The notes under the pieces are model-generated. The model ran no database searches. It saw only the letters and a program-made list of their open reading frames with translations, and was not told the origin of the DNA. DNA of 64,000 bases from Lineus longissimus (taxonomy: Eukaryota > Nemertea > Pilidiophora > Heteronemertea > Lineidae): positions 2,234,001 through 2,298,000 of the forward strand of contig NC_088318.1 in assembly GCF_910592395.1 (NCBI RefSeq), written 5' to 3'. The position numbers and the translations under genes are program-made. Shown one piece after another: positions 1-11,431 of the stretch (position 1 is the stretch's first letter; each line of letters starts with the position of its first letter).

Positions 1-290
1 GAATATTCCACTGTCCATTTGAGGAAACAAGAATATTATTTACAATACACAATTTTCCTTCATTCTGGCTTTGATCCTCATCACGTTGATTATTTACAAA
101 ACAGGGTGATTTTACTTTTATAGTGAAATGTTTTAGCAAATGTTGTTCATATAGATATAAGCTTATGTTTACCAATTCCTCCAAGCTTATTAGGTTTGTA
201 AATAAATAAAGTGAATCCAAATGGAAATAGTTTTCTTTTGTACAGCAGTCAGAAAGACAAAGGAGACTTTGGTTGGACAAAACCAATCTT
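1..290. other. Intergenic, no gene seen
   Basis: AT-rich sequence with a short AATAAATAAA run at 201-210 on the + strand, which could be the poly(A) signal of a gene lying to the left. No coding segment or clear repeat is visible. Confidence 0.5.
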
Positions 291-299
291 ATATGTACA

Positions 300-543
<244 letters not shown>

Positions 544-586
544 GTGTGTGACCAAAAGAACAACAGAGAGGATGATTTACCTTCAA

Positions 587-592
587 TTTATT
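587..592 (-). terminator. Poly(A) signal of the F-box gene
   Basis: AATAAA on the minus strand, about 360 nt past the F-box stop codon. A T/GT-rich stretch (CTCTCTGTTGTTCTTTTGG on the minus strand) follows 10-30 nt downstream, as expected of a cleavage/polyadenylation site. It implies a 3'UTR of roughly 370-390 nt. Confidence 0.6.
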
Positions 593-950
593 TACAAATA
601 AATAATTTTGCATAGATGCAAAGAATGATTAAAAGACTAAAAAGCATGAATTCATCAACACTCCATTCTAGTTACATCAACTACTTCACACAGTGAGACA
701 CAAGCACCATCAAGAAAATGAATACTGTTTGTAAACAATCCTTCAATACATGTATCAACTTGTCCTATATCTGCAATAAATACTTCTACCGGTAACATCT
801 TGGCAACGTGATGAAAAATAGTTGTGACGAAACACAGGACTGATTGTGACTGGGGACTGGTGCAAGGGTCAAAAGGCATCAAGCTAGACTTCATGCAATA
901 AACACAAGGACAATTCTTTTGTGATCACCCAAAATCTTTTCCTTGTATGG

Positions 951-2120
951 TCAAGGCTGAAACACTTGCTCGATTTCAATTGCCTTCACCCAAGGCAGAG
1001 GGTCCTTGGTATGTTTCAAAACGTAAGATTTACGTTCCTTCAACTCTGGACGTGTCTCTAATATTTTGTCAATTGTTTCTTCGCTCAAGACGCAGAAAAC
1101 ATAGAGTGCTTTCAGATTGCAACTGGCTACCAGGTTGAGTAACGCCCTCTCAAGTTTATCACCTGGTGGTGTATGAAGAGAAATTTTTTGGAGGGTCTTG
1201 TGAAATGTCGCAGTCACATACTCAACTTCTTCTATCAACTCGGTGAAGGTTTCAAACCGTAATGCATACAGTGGGATCTGAGGGATCGTGATCTCCCAGA
1301 TCTTATGAACAGGTATGGTATGATCAAACTGAAGACCAACTTTCAAATTTGGTGATGCCTTGGTCAATTTCATCCAAGCTTCCTTGGATAAAACCTTACC
1401 AAATTTTTCAGTTCTTGTGCACAGCAGGCTGAGGTATTCTAAAGGTCGCCTGTCTGGAGCACACAACGCTTCCAGGACCTCATCGGACATACTTGTATAG
1501 AATAAACGCAAATCTTTCAGTTTTTTACACTTTTTGATAATGTTTATCACGCACGCAGGAGTGACCTTGCATATCAGGCTTTTATTCTGAATGTTCAATC
1601 TCTGCAAGTTTTGGTTGTTGCCTGCCAGAAGGTTGAATAGATTGTCATCGAAGGCAATCCCAAGGCCCCCAAGGTCGACTTCTTTCAAATCAATCAAAGT
1701 CTCGACATCCTCGTCTGGTTTGAAGATCTTATGAAGCAAGTTTGCGATCTCAACACCAGCATAAAACAGAGGATTCTCACCACAGAAGTAGATCCGCAAA
1801 CTCTGAATTCTGCGCTCCTTCATGTTTGCTATCCATGACAGCGTCTCGCAAAGATTGTCCCGATTGATCTTCACCTCCTGGTCAAGTAAGATGTTCAAAT
1901 GTCTCAACCAAGGACCATGCTTCTTCAAACACTTCAGCAGTCTCTGGTCTTCACTCTTGAAAAATCTGAAGACAAATCGTTTCCATAGGTACGGGCTGTT
2001 GAAACAATCTTGCCAGCTTTTGCAGACATAGCCAGCCTGAACTCTCTCAGTCAATGATAGGAAGCTGAAGATATTGACCAAGATGTGATCTGGGAGGTTG
2101 TCCCAGTTCTGTTCAGCCAT
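951..2120 (-). CDS. FBXO39-like: F-box/LRR-like protein, FBXO39-like (389 aa)
   Basis: Predicted substrate-recognition adaptor of an SCF (Skp1-Cullin1-F-box) ubiquitin ligase. What is seen: an N-terminal F-box at residues 6-47 with the usual LPDHILVNIF and VCKSW..CFNSPYLWK pattern, then degenerate leucine-rich segments to the C terminus (for example KKLKDLRLFYTSMSDEVLEAL and NLQRLNIQN). The part around residues 245-330 (AWMKLTKASPNLKV, then IPLYALRFET and TLQKISLH) follows the layout I know from vertebrate FBXO39. Human FBXO39 is somewhat longer (about 440 aa). The coding region is a single exon. The ATG has a strong context (A at -3, G at +4) and sits 5 nt after a splice acceptor. Head-to-head neighbour of the CLC gene. 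The substrate is unknown. Another FBXO33/39-group member is the main alternative; F-box membership itself is secure. Confidence 0.88.
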   Translation of the reverse strand: MAEQNWDNLPDHILVNIFSFLSLTERVQAGYVCKSWQDCFNSPYLWKRFVFRFFKSEDQRLLKCLKKHGPWLRHLNILLDQEVKINRDNLCETLSWIANMKERRIQSLRIYFCGENPLFYAGVEIANLLHKIFKPDEDVETLIDLKEVDLGGLGIAFDDNLFNLLAGNNQNLQRLNIQNKSLICKVTPACVINIIKKCKKLKDLRLFYTSMSDEVLEALCAPDRRPLEYLSLLCTRTEKFGKVLSKEAWMKLTKASPNLKVGLQFDHTIPVHKIWEITIPQIPLYALRFETFTELIEEVEYVTATFHKTLQKISLHTPPGDKLERALLNLVASCNLKALYVFCVLSEETIDKILETRPELKERKSYVLKHTKDPLPWVKAIEIEQVFQP

Positions 2121-2125
2121 TATTG

Positions 2126-2145
2126 CTGCAAAGAAAAGACATTAT
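2126..2145 (-). other. Splice acceptor of a 5'UTR intron (F-box gene)
   Basis: On the minus strand a pyrimidine tract TCTTTTCTTTGCAG ends at 2126, and five exonic bases then precede the ATG at 2120. This places a non-coding first exon further right, towards the CLC gene. The matching donor could not be fixed; only weak GTTAGT-type sites are visible between 2140 and 2620. Confidence 0.7.
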
Positions 2146-2609
2146 ATTAGACTGACCACTGGCCCACACAACACGGCGTGACCCAATACTAGGACATTCG
2201 TACCGTTGCAGCCCAATCCTAGCCATCGATCGTTAGGCACATTAAAAACTGTCACGTAAAGGCTAACGTATAAAGGGAGCAGCATCACAAGACAGGTAAA
2301 CGTCTAACACTAAATTACAAGCTGAAAGAGCAGCACTACATTCCAAGTCCAAAGGGTTGTTGAATGGTTGAATCATCATCATGGCTAAAATGGTCATGGA
2401 ATGTCAGTAAAAATCTTTTTCACTGACTACAGCCTAGCAAAGAGTTGGATATAGAAAAGGGAGACTAACATCAAGACGTCCTGAGGGAAATCAACATGAC
2501 ACGAACCTACACTTAAGAAAGAGAAAGGGGATGATGAACACTGACACACCAAAAAGACATGAGGAATCTGTTTTGTTATTATTTTGTTTCTAAAAATAGC
2601 TGTGTCTTC

Positions 2610-2725
2610 ACATCACTTCCGGGTTTGCCTCGTTTTCGACTTCGACCTTGACCTCTAGAAGGAAGTGCGGAACGGTGGTTTTGCCATGTTTGCGCCAAAA
2701 AAAGCATCGTAATTTCTTACTTTTT
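2610..2725. promoter_or_regulatory. Candidate divergent promoter between F-box and CLC genes
   Basis: A CpG-denser stretch within AT-rich flanks. It carries ACTTCCGGG (2615-2623) and GGAAGTGCGG (starting about 2661), an inverted pair of ETS/GABP-like sites, plus a YY1-like GCCATGTT near 2683-2690. No TATA box is seen. Such ETS/YY1 pairs are typical of bidirectional housekeeping promoters. The transcription start sites themselves cannot be read from the sequence. Confidence 0.4.
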
Positions 2726-4265
2726 CCAACATTGAAATCGTTAGCGCTTTTGTACATTGGTAATGTTATGTTTTAAGCCTATGCTTATCACTTTAGATAA
2801 TTTTTGTGTGTTGTAGTCTTGGAGAAAAACGCATTGATTTCAAGCAGTTATTGCCAGGCCAACGCAAACGCTGTCAGTGTCAACAAATACATGTGCTTCG
2901 TGAGGCCACGCCCCCCTTTTTAGTACTTCACTGACTACTGGGGCCTTTGCAATGCCCAAAGGCGTACTTGCATCTGCCTCACTGCTCCGGGAAACATTGT
3001 TGTCAATCATCATATTTCAGCCTTTCTTTGGCTGCTTCTGATGCTGGTCTAAAGCAAATTATTTCGATGCTGTCGTGCTAATGCCAGTGGGCCGTGGCAG
3101 TGGGTGTATTCGACTCCCCGTTCTCCAGCTTTCTGGAGCGGACCGAGAACAGGCGAAAACGTTCCCGAGTCTTGAACGGGTTAGTACTGTTGTTATAGCT
3201 ACCCCTGTCAAAACCACGGGAAAACCCGGTTGGCAAGTTATTTTCGTCAACGAACAAGGCACGATAAAAATCAATTTTTCCGCATTAGGCTTCGTCGACT
3301 ATGTTAAAAATTTAATTCGTACAAGTGCATATTTACATTTTTTAGTTGTAGTGTGGGTTAAACCTGTTCAAGACATTGTTTTATTGTTGAAATCACTCAA
3401 AAAATAATGTAAAAAGCAGACGAATGGTCCTTGTCCGCCATCTTTGTTCTTGGTTCATTCCCACTGCTGCACCAGCAGATGAGGTGGTGTGGGATTTGGG
3501 AACAAGAACGGTTCCCGAACGCGTTCTCGTGCGTACGACTTGTTCGAAAACACCGGTATGATAGGGTACAGGGTATGAGAGACTGTTTGTCTCGCTCATC
3601 AGGGTCTTTTTCATCTTTCCAGTTCAGGGAGAGAGAAAGAGTGATCGTTTAGTGGCCTCAAATATCTTTGACATGCTCCCTGAATCTGAAAATGACCATG
3701 ACACTTCTTTGATTTACTAGGGCTTGTTCTCATTCTAAACTTAACAGGCCTAGCCAGAGGATTGATTATTTTGTGATATTGTCAGTGTCAATGAACCTGA
3801 TTTCTACTCTGCCTGTCTCATGACCTCATGCTCTGATCTTCTAACCTTATCTGTATTGACTCAACATTGAGGACTATTTGTCACTATCATGTCTTTAGAC
3901 TACCTGGTTGTGGAGCTCTTCAAATCAGGTCATGTCATGTCTGTGCTTAGCAGCTGGATTTCTTCCTTATTTGAGGCAGGGCTGCCAACCCATACACAAC
4001 TACTGGTGAAATCTTTACACAATCCCAGGCCTGTTCAGTGTTCAGTTTAAAATCTAGGCCCATTTTGTGCTATGGCACACAGCAAAATGTTTTAAAAGCA
4101 TCACAAGACCCAATTATTCAAGACTGAGATGTTTCCACAGTTTTATCCGATTCTGAATCCCACCTCTCATCTTTTAAGCCTGTTTTACACTTTTTCACCA
4201 AGGCACACTTTAGGAAATAGAATTTCTTCCCAAAGCTAGGTATCTAAATCATTCCTTACTTTCAG
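2726..4265. other. Upstream region / 5'UTR intron of the CLC gene
   Basis: No coding exon is recognised. A second CpG-rich stretch (about 3075-3570) holds nested inverted repeats. The segment ends in the splice acceptor ACTTTCAG (4258-4265), so the first coding exon follows an intron and a 5'UTR exon should lie somewhere here. A 110-codon open frame at 3075-3407 has no recognisable content. Confidence 0.5.
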
Positions 4266-4283
4266 GTGATAAGGTGACAAGCA

Positions 4284-4316
4284 ATGAGTCTAAGAGATGG
4301 AGCGTCTACGCAATGA
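4284..4316 (+). other. Upstream ORF overlapping the CLC start (10 codons)
   Basis: ATG at 4284 (G at -3) reads MSLRDGASTQ and stops at 4314-4316. It overlaps the main CLC ATG at 4297 in another frame. If the mRNA contains this exon, the uORF would lower initiation at the main start unless scanning is leaky. Confidence 0.45.
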
Positions 4317-7300
4317 AGACGACATGGAGATCGGGGACAGTGATATCCATGTAGATGTAGACAGTCAAGACTTGAATCCAGGACAACAGGGAGATGGACT
4401 TCGTCAACGATCATTGACGGAGAGGAGGCGATTGGCAAAGTATGGGGCGACGCATGAACCTCCTCTTGATGATGCGGTCCTCTACCCTCACGATGATGAC
4501 CACTCTTTCTTTGCAAAGGTAGGTTGAACGAGGAGTGGTTGCAGACAAGATCCATTGAGCAATGAACAGTAAAATGTGTTAAAATGCAAGAATATATGAG
4601 GAAGACCTTAGCCTTATATATTTTTGTAATCTCTATGGTTGAAGAGGAGTATACGTATTTATCATATTGGGGCCTTCCTCATCTGTGCCCGATTGCCATT
4701 TATCATACAAGACAATGTGTGCCTGGATTGCAAGATCAAGGGAGCCTCAATCACACCTTGATTCGGGAGAGATCAGTGTTAGACAAAGCCTTTGGCCCTT
4801 ATTAAAAGAAATCTTATGACAGAAATTACATGTTTTGTTGCAGGGCCGAGACTTTGAGAGTCGCTATGTGAACCACAAGTATACGCAGAAGGAGAGAGAG
4901 ACTTTGGCCACATTTGAAAGTTTGGATTACCTTCCTTCCCATAGTGAGGTGTACAAACAGTGGCTGAGGACGCAGCCTAAAAGGTTAACATTTTTTTCTC
5001 TCATCTCATTTCTCACACAAACCTTCTCAAATTGTCGGTGTTCCCAATTGAGGATGCCTCCTACTCCTAGGATCCACACCGGGTTAGAACACATGACCCT
5101 TGGTTTCAGGTTTCAGAGAACTGCCCTCGCAATCTTTAATCTAAGCATGGTGAATTGTATGAGCTTTTTCTCCCTATGACTCCTTATTTTGTTTATTTCA
5201 GACTTGATTGGGATCGTTGGTTGATGATGGGATTCATCGGGTTCAGTGTTGGCTTTGTCGGCTTTCTCCTCCATCAATGTGTTGACGTCATATCGAACTG
5301 GAAGTGGGAGGTGGCCTCAGAGTTCGTGAAAGGCAACAACACTGTTGACATGTTGAAGGCATGGGGCTTCACACTCGGCTTCAGCCTACTGCTAATTGTG
5401 CTTAGTTCCTCCCTAGTTGTGGTAAGTGGTGTAAGAATCCATCATTATAAAATGTTCTGAGCTTCGGAGAGAATTTCAGAGATGAATCACTGTCTGAATT
5501 TGAGTTGTTGGCGGTGGTGCAATGGGAAACCTCTGAGGTCCCGGGTTCAATTCCTGGTCGGTCCTAGTGTACTCTTGTGATAGAGAGGGATACTCTTCGA
5601 CATTGTAGGTTTCCTCCTACTTGAAATCACAAAGCTCCCACTATTGTTTACAGAGCTAATAATGTCCTGATTGACCCTCAGCTCTTCACTTAATATTCAA
5701 ATGGAAATTCCTACTGCTCTTTAGCTTTCCAATGAATGGTCAATATGTGTCTAATGTTCAAAACTTGCCCAGACTTTCAAAAACTTCTCTCAAATTTGGT
5801 GCCATTTCAGTTCTTGCGACCAAGTGCTGGTGGTTCAGGTATTCCAGAAGTGATAGGATTCCTTAACGGGACGGTCGTCCGTCACATCTTTAATGTTAAG
5901 ACGATGTTGGTGAAGTTCGTCTCCTGTGCCTTGGCTGTGGCATCGGGCATGCCGGTGGGACCTGAGGGGCCAATGATACATTTGGGGTAAGTTCGTGGAG
6001 ATAGAGCAAGAAACTGAAATTTTCGGTCGTGACAGCTTAAAAACTTTAATAAAGATTAAAACTGCAACCTCAGTCATTTGTCCCAAGGAATGTTGTCCAA
6101 GGCTACAGATCCTCCCAGAACCTGGACTAGGAGACAAAATATTGTACAATTTTGAAGAATATCTTTGGATAGAGACTTTTGTCAGTTAGAGCCTAATGAT
6201 GAATATTATTTGCTTTGTTTTTCAGGAGTTTGGTTGGAGCAGGCCTCAGTCAATTCAAGTCGGACACACTCCGCGTAAGGCTGCCATTCTTTGAACGATT
6301 CCGCAACTCTGAAGATCGGCGTAACTTCATTTCTGCCGGGGCTGGTGCAGGGATTGCCTCAGCTTTTGGGGCTCCCGTTGGGGGTCTACTCTTTTCCATG
6401 GAGGAGGTGTCATCTTTCTGGAACATGAGGCTGTCATGGCAGATCTTCTTCTGTTGCATGGTGTCGACATTCACTACGGATCTTTTCAACTCGGCGTTTG
6501 AGGCTTTCCGCTACCGTGGTGACTTTGGATTGTTCAAGACGGACAAGTATATCATATTTCAAGTCACCCAGGGCATTGCTGTCAACATCATTGCGTTCAT
6601 ACCAACAGTTATCATCGGAATCATAGGGGGCGTACTTGGAGCATTATTTACGTTCATCAATTTGAAGTTTGCCCGAGGAAGGAAGAGGCTGTTGTCCAGG
6701 ATTCCAAGCGTATGGGGACAGAAAGTGGTCAGATTATTGGAGCCTATTATAATCATTGTAAGCATGTCAAATTTGTCCATTTATAGTATTTTAAAGAAAT
6801 TATTTCCTTTCAGTTGTGACCCCCTGTCGCTTTTGGCTTAGAAAATGTTTGCCATTCATGCCTGCAGTGGGGGAAAATATTTCACATGACCTCCTGTTCA
6901 CAATCAGTTTCTGACTGATAGCCTAGTACTGTCTTATTTTTCGTTTGGCACTGGTCAGGAGTGACTTTTACTAGAAGCTGGTTACTGGTACCCATAAAAT
7001 GCGACTGGCCAGGCATAGATTTCAGTGCTGCCAACCCATCAGAACTATCAGTATTTCATCCCGAAATATATATACAACTTCCATTTCAGATTGTTTTTGT
7101 CACTGTATCGGTGTTCCTGCCCGCGGCCTACGGGTGTTCCCCATTTACCTGTAGGAATGACACAATGACCGTGCAGAGCCCGAACTGCCTGGGAGACAAA
7201 CAGCACCCCCTACATGTGGAGAGGTCAGTCAACACCTACACTTGTGGAGATCCTGAGTCGAATGAAACCAGCGACACTTATAATCAAGGTGAGGCACTGT

Positions 7301-10300
7301 ACTAAAATTTGACTCTGATAAAGTTTGCTTAGGTTGTGTCTTTTAATATTTTAGATTTTCTTAACAGGATTCTCTTCAGATCAGCACCTCTTAATCGCCA
7401 ACAAGCAATTTTTGTTACTCTGACCTGCGTTCATGATCGCATGTGACAAAAATTGCTCATTTGCTCAATTGCAAGTAAAGGATGAAACTCAAAAAGATTC
7501 TGACCGAGTGGAGTTTGCATTCATGAATGACTGAGAGTATACTTGGTGTAACATCGGATTCTTCAGTAACAAATTCATCTTCTCTTGGTCAAATAACATG
7601 GATAACTTTCCTTCCAGTTGCCACCCTCCTTTTTGTGACTGGCGAGGAAGCGATCCATCATCTGTTCTCAAGGAACACCCACCTTGAGTTTGACTACGCA
7701 GCCCTGTTCACCGTCCTTGTCTTCTACTACTTCATGGCCTGTTGGGCCTCGGGCACGTCCATCTCGTGTGGGCTTGTGGTGCCAATGTTGTAAGTATCCT
7801 TTGCATCGGGCGCGTTATACGTAAGGTCTTTGATTTATGCGGGGTTTTCACAATTAAATTGTTTGAAAGTGCTTGATGAATTTACCTTGGGTTAGAAGCC
7901 CATCATGTTCAGTATCCTCTAATGATTTTCACTCTTCATACTTCCAGGTTGATAGGAGCGCTATATGGCAGGATGATAGGTCTATCCATGGTTACAGCCT
8001 TTGGTGTCCATACCAAAGAGGTCAGTCCCTACTGGGCATGGATGGATCCAGGGGCCTTCGCTCTTGTTGGGTCTGCATCCTTTTTTGGTGGAGTATCCAG
8101 ACTGACGATGTCTCTTACAGTGATTATGGTGAGTGAAGGCAATGGTGTCATTTGATTAATTTGATGCAGTGGTAAAGTGTTAATGGCGATGCTACAATCA
8201 GTTTGTGAAATACAAGTCATGTCACTTATGCCAAAGGTGCTCCCTCATCCACTAAACTCAATTTCAGGAAAAAAAGCACTCTGATATTTGGTGATTTTGC
8301 ACAGAAAATGAACTTCAATGTCCTGAATATCTAAAAAATACTTAATTTGCCTGCAGTGGCTGGTGATGTGGTTTAGTTATTTCTATCCTGGGCCTTAGAA
8401 TCCTTGAAGACGGTCCACCTTGGACTCCTGTTGACAGTGGTTCTATGTCCGAGCCCTAGAGAATTGCCCTGCCTCCTACATGTCCTACACCCATATCTTA
8501 CCATTCCCTGCTTGTCAATTAATTTCCCCTTATCTTCCAGATGGAGATCACCAATGACATCCAGTTCTTGTTGCTGATCATGGTGGCCATCATGGTGTCC
8601 AAGTGGGTCGGGGACTTTTTCACCCATCCTTTGTATCATGCATTGCTAGAACTCAAGTGTATTCCCTTCCTTGATGAAGAGCCTGTTGTAATACATGATA
8701 AAAATCAAATGTACGTAGTTTTCTTTAACATTTTTCATTTAGAAGTGCATGGTTGTTTTGGGTGTTTTCTTAGGGAATGTAGCATTCGACTTTGTTTTCT
8801 CTGAGTGAAAATAATGGGAAGTTTTAACATACTAATAGAGCAGAGTTCATCCAGAAAAATACAATACTGGTACTAATAATTTTGCAGTAGATCAATCAGT
8901 ACTGCTGGTAAGTTGTTGAGGAACATTAAAACTTCATAATACAGATATATATCGCCAAGGAGTCGACTTAGTTTGGTGATAGCTCAAACTCTTGGCTACC
9001 TATCAAGAGGTCCCTGGTTCAAATGCCACAGTCAGAGTGAGACTTAGGGCGTGTCTCTTTTTCAAAATAACCTACTCCACCCAGGTGTAGAAGTGATTGT
9101 CGGTCAGAGGTGGTTGTATTGTAGCACTAATTGAGCAGCTCATCTGAACTTTAACTATGCAAGGTTGTGGGTCTGTCCTCTTATCTTTCAAGAATCACTA
9201 ACGACTTTCAATTTCATTGTCTTCTTTTTGGTGTCTGTTAACTTTTAGTATGAGTACTCGGTCCGATACGTAAGTCACATAAGCCAAACCAAAGATATCG
9301 ATACATGTGCTTATCTAAATGACCTGTATGTGAAATATCGAATCGCTTGCTTTGGGTATCTTTCGTGTTATCCTTGCTATAAAAGAAACGCTTCTTTCAA
9401 TTCCAGCATTGCCTGTTATAAGCTTATGCAGTTTTTGCTTAGGTGGTGGTTGATGGGTTCGTCAAAGCTTAGCGAGTAATAATTTGATAATGGAGCTTAG
9501 GCCAAATGCGTGAGAAGGTCAGACCACTTCAAAAGCTGTGCTCAGTAGGCCTGCCTTAAGTTTGCCGACTGTGAGCAGTTACGATACTTGCTTGTATGCC
9601 AACTATTTGAAAGTCAAGGCTTTTACCGTCTTGTACACTTTGGGTGTACAACTACTTGTACCTTCTGGGTGTGTAGTGTGCACTTTTTAGGGCCATCATA
9701 CTCCAATTTTAGTGATTATACACAAAAATGCTTGACTAATTTGTCTCCAAAATACTTCACAATCATACACAGTTTCACAAATGATTCTGTAAACTCTTTC
9801 TTGAACAATTTTGAGGTAGGCAGTTCTGCTGATACAGTGTACATCATTATGCAGTCTAAAAATCATGCAATGAAGATTTCCTCAGGCTTGTCATGTCTGT
9901 CATGTTTCTGGCAATGATATCGAATAAATTCCTGAAACTCTTGTTTATCTTTCTCTTTATTCCTCCTCTTTGTTCCAGGGTCAACCTTGAGCTCTACCAG
10001 GCGAAGCACGTCATGACCAAACCACCCATTGTCCTCCATGTGACTGAAGCGGTAGCACGGCTTGCTCACCTCCTGTTAGACACGCCCCACGGTGGATTCC
10101 CTGTCAGTAAGAGATGCGCTGATGGGACAGAAATTTTCTATGGATTTATAAACAGGTATAGGTGTCAAGAGACAAATCTTTTTGATTGTAGTTCTCATAT
10201 ACAGTAAGTTTAGGTGTGAACGATGCATACTAAGCAAAATCAAACATACTGCATGTATCGGGATCAAATGCTATTTAACTCGACTATCATATCTGAATTT

Positions 10301-11431
10301 CTTGCTGCTTTGACTTCTTCTTTCATGTTAAAGTTCATGATATCATGCCCAAATATAAAACTTTCCCCAAATCTCTTCGTTTTTCCAAACTTGGTAATAG
10401 CATAAGTTCTTTTATGTTGGAAATAAGTTAGTGCTTGTAAAAACACATGATAGAAAACTCTCATTTAGTTTTATAGCAGATTGTCCTCCTTTTCCAGGCT
10501 AGAAATCATGGTGCTATTAAAAAATGAAGATATCTTCATATCGGAGGATGAGGTGTCACTGACAGACGCGCATGACTTGTCTCCTGTCGAGTATCACCAG
10601 CTCACACTCGACAAGCTGGAGAACCCTCACTTTGTTGAGGAGCTCCTACATAAATACACCAAGGAGCCAAAGTTTGAGAACATCTACCTCGATATGGTTA
10701 GTGACAGGTTAAAATCTTACGGTGACTTCACTGTAAAGTCAAGGATCACTTTCAAGATCCTATTGTTACTAACGCACAAGGCAATACGCTGAATCTCACT
10801 TGCACCAGCATTATAGGGCGCACGCCTGTGATATGATCAGGCTCCCACAGGTTTCCTGTAGGTATAAGCTTTGCTCGGATGATTCAAACTTGGTGGTGGT
10901 CCCTCGCACATAGTGCAAAACTTTGGTGACAAATCCTTTGTGACACACATGTATCAAACTTCCATTGTCGTCTAGCATGATGATGAGTTATTATAGTCAT
11001 CTGTCCACTCTTTATGTCATCTGGGATACATCATCATCATCATAAACTCGTATCTCTACAGGGAGCGTAAGCCATAAACAAGTCCGTGCCAGCACAGCAA
11101 AGTGAAATTTTCAGCAGCAGTGATATTGCCACCGGTAAGTAATAAAATGTACTCTCCTTCTTTTCAGGGACCATTCATTAACCAATCTGCTGTAACCATT
11201 CCTGAAAAGTTCTCCCTCCATCGGACATACATTCTATTCCGTACAATGGGTCTCCGCCATCTTACCGTAGTCGACGACCACAACCGCATAGTAGGGATCA
11301 TTACCCGCAAGGACTTAATGGGCTTTAGTCTCGAGGAACACCTTGTCCCAATTCTGCGGGAAGAAATGAATAAATCTCGTACTCATCTGGAGATGTTGGA
11401 CTCAAGAGCAAGCATGCACATTCCTAGCTAA
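4297..11431 (+). CDS. CLCN7-like: CLC H+/Cl- exchange transporter, ClC-6/7-type (12 coding exons, 883 aa)
   Basis: Predicted 2Cl-/H+ antiporter of late endosomes/lysosomes. Coding exons: 4297-4518, 4844-4983, 5202-5421, 5811-5986, 6226-6757, 7090-7288, 7618-7789, 7948-8128, 8541-8710, 9979-10155, 10498-10696, 11168-11431. All are GT-AG with matching phases. The start follows an in-frame TAA (4291-4293) and has G at -3 and +4. Seen: acidic N terminus, then ESLDY (as in ClC-6/7), membrane helices from about residue 124, filter GGSGIP (202-206), GPEGPMIH with gating Glu246, FGAPVGG...MEE with proton Glu313, an exon-6 luminal loop with four Cys and sequons NDT and NET, GLVVP (548-552), PLYHALL with central Tyr646, CBS1 (about 679-745) and CBS2 (about 800-855, GLRHLTVVD...GIITRKDL). 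Length is near human ClC-6/7 (about 805-870). Odd: Pro245 replaces Lys/Arg and Val550 replaces the filter Phe. The stop is a tandem TAATAA. It may be an invertebrate ClC-6/7 side branch rather than a true ClC-7 orthologue. Confidence 0.93.
5505..5700 (+). repeat. tRNA-derived SINE in CLC intron 3
   Basis: A box-like GGTGGTGCAATGG followed by B box GGTTCAATTCC (5544-5554), the spacing of a tRNA-derived promoter. The body continues to about 5700 without a clean target duplication. Boundaries are approximate. Confidence 0.5.
8965..9150 (+). repeat. tRNA-derived SINE in CLC intron 9
   Basis: A box-like TTAGTTTGGTGATAGC (from about 8969) and B box GGTTCAAATGCC (9016-9027). A body segment CTCCACCCAGGTGTAGAAG (9075-9093) matches the body of the SINE at 12.3 kb, so the two belong to related families. 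It lies 100 bp upstream of the candidate microexon. Confidence 0.55.
9249..9269 (+). other. Candidate 21-nt in-frame microexon of the CLC gene
   Basis: Inside the 1,268-bp intron between exons 8541-8710 and 9979-10155. A long pyrimidine tract ends TTAACTTTTAG at 9248, then come 21 nt, then a perfect donor GTAAGT (9270-9275). The flanking phase is 2/2 and 21 is a multiple of 3, so inclusion keeps the frame: Met671 of the skipped form becomes IMSTRSDT, a net gain of seven residues rich in Ser/Thr plus Arg and Asp. The insert would sit in the cytosolic linker between the last membrane helix and CBS1. Support comes only from the splice signals. Confidence 0.5.

Noticed and set aside
655-894. 79-codon frame just downstream of the F-box stop
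   Set aside because: It lies inside the likely F-box 3'UTR (before the poly(A) signal), with no recognisable domain. A second cistron is unlikely in an animal mRNA.
3075-3407. 110-codon frame upstream of the CLC gene
   Set aside because: It starts with GTG (first ATG at 3081), shows no recognised motif, and CpG-rich sequence tends to lack stop codons by chance.
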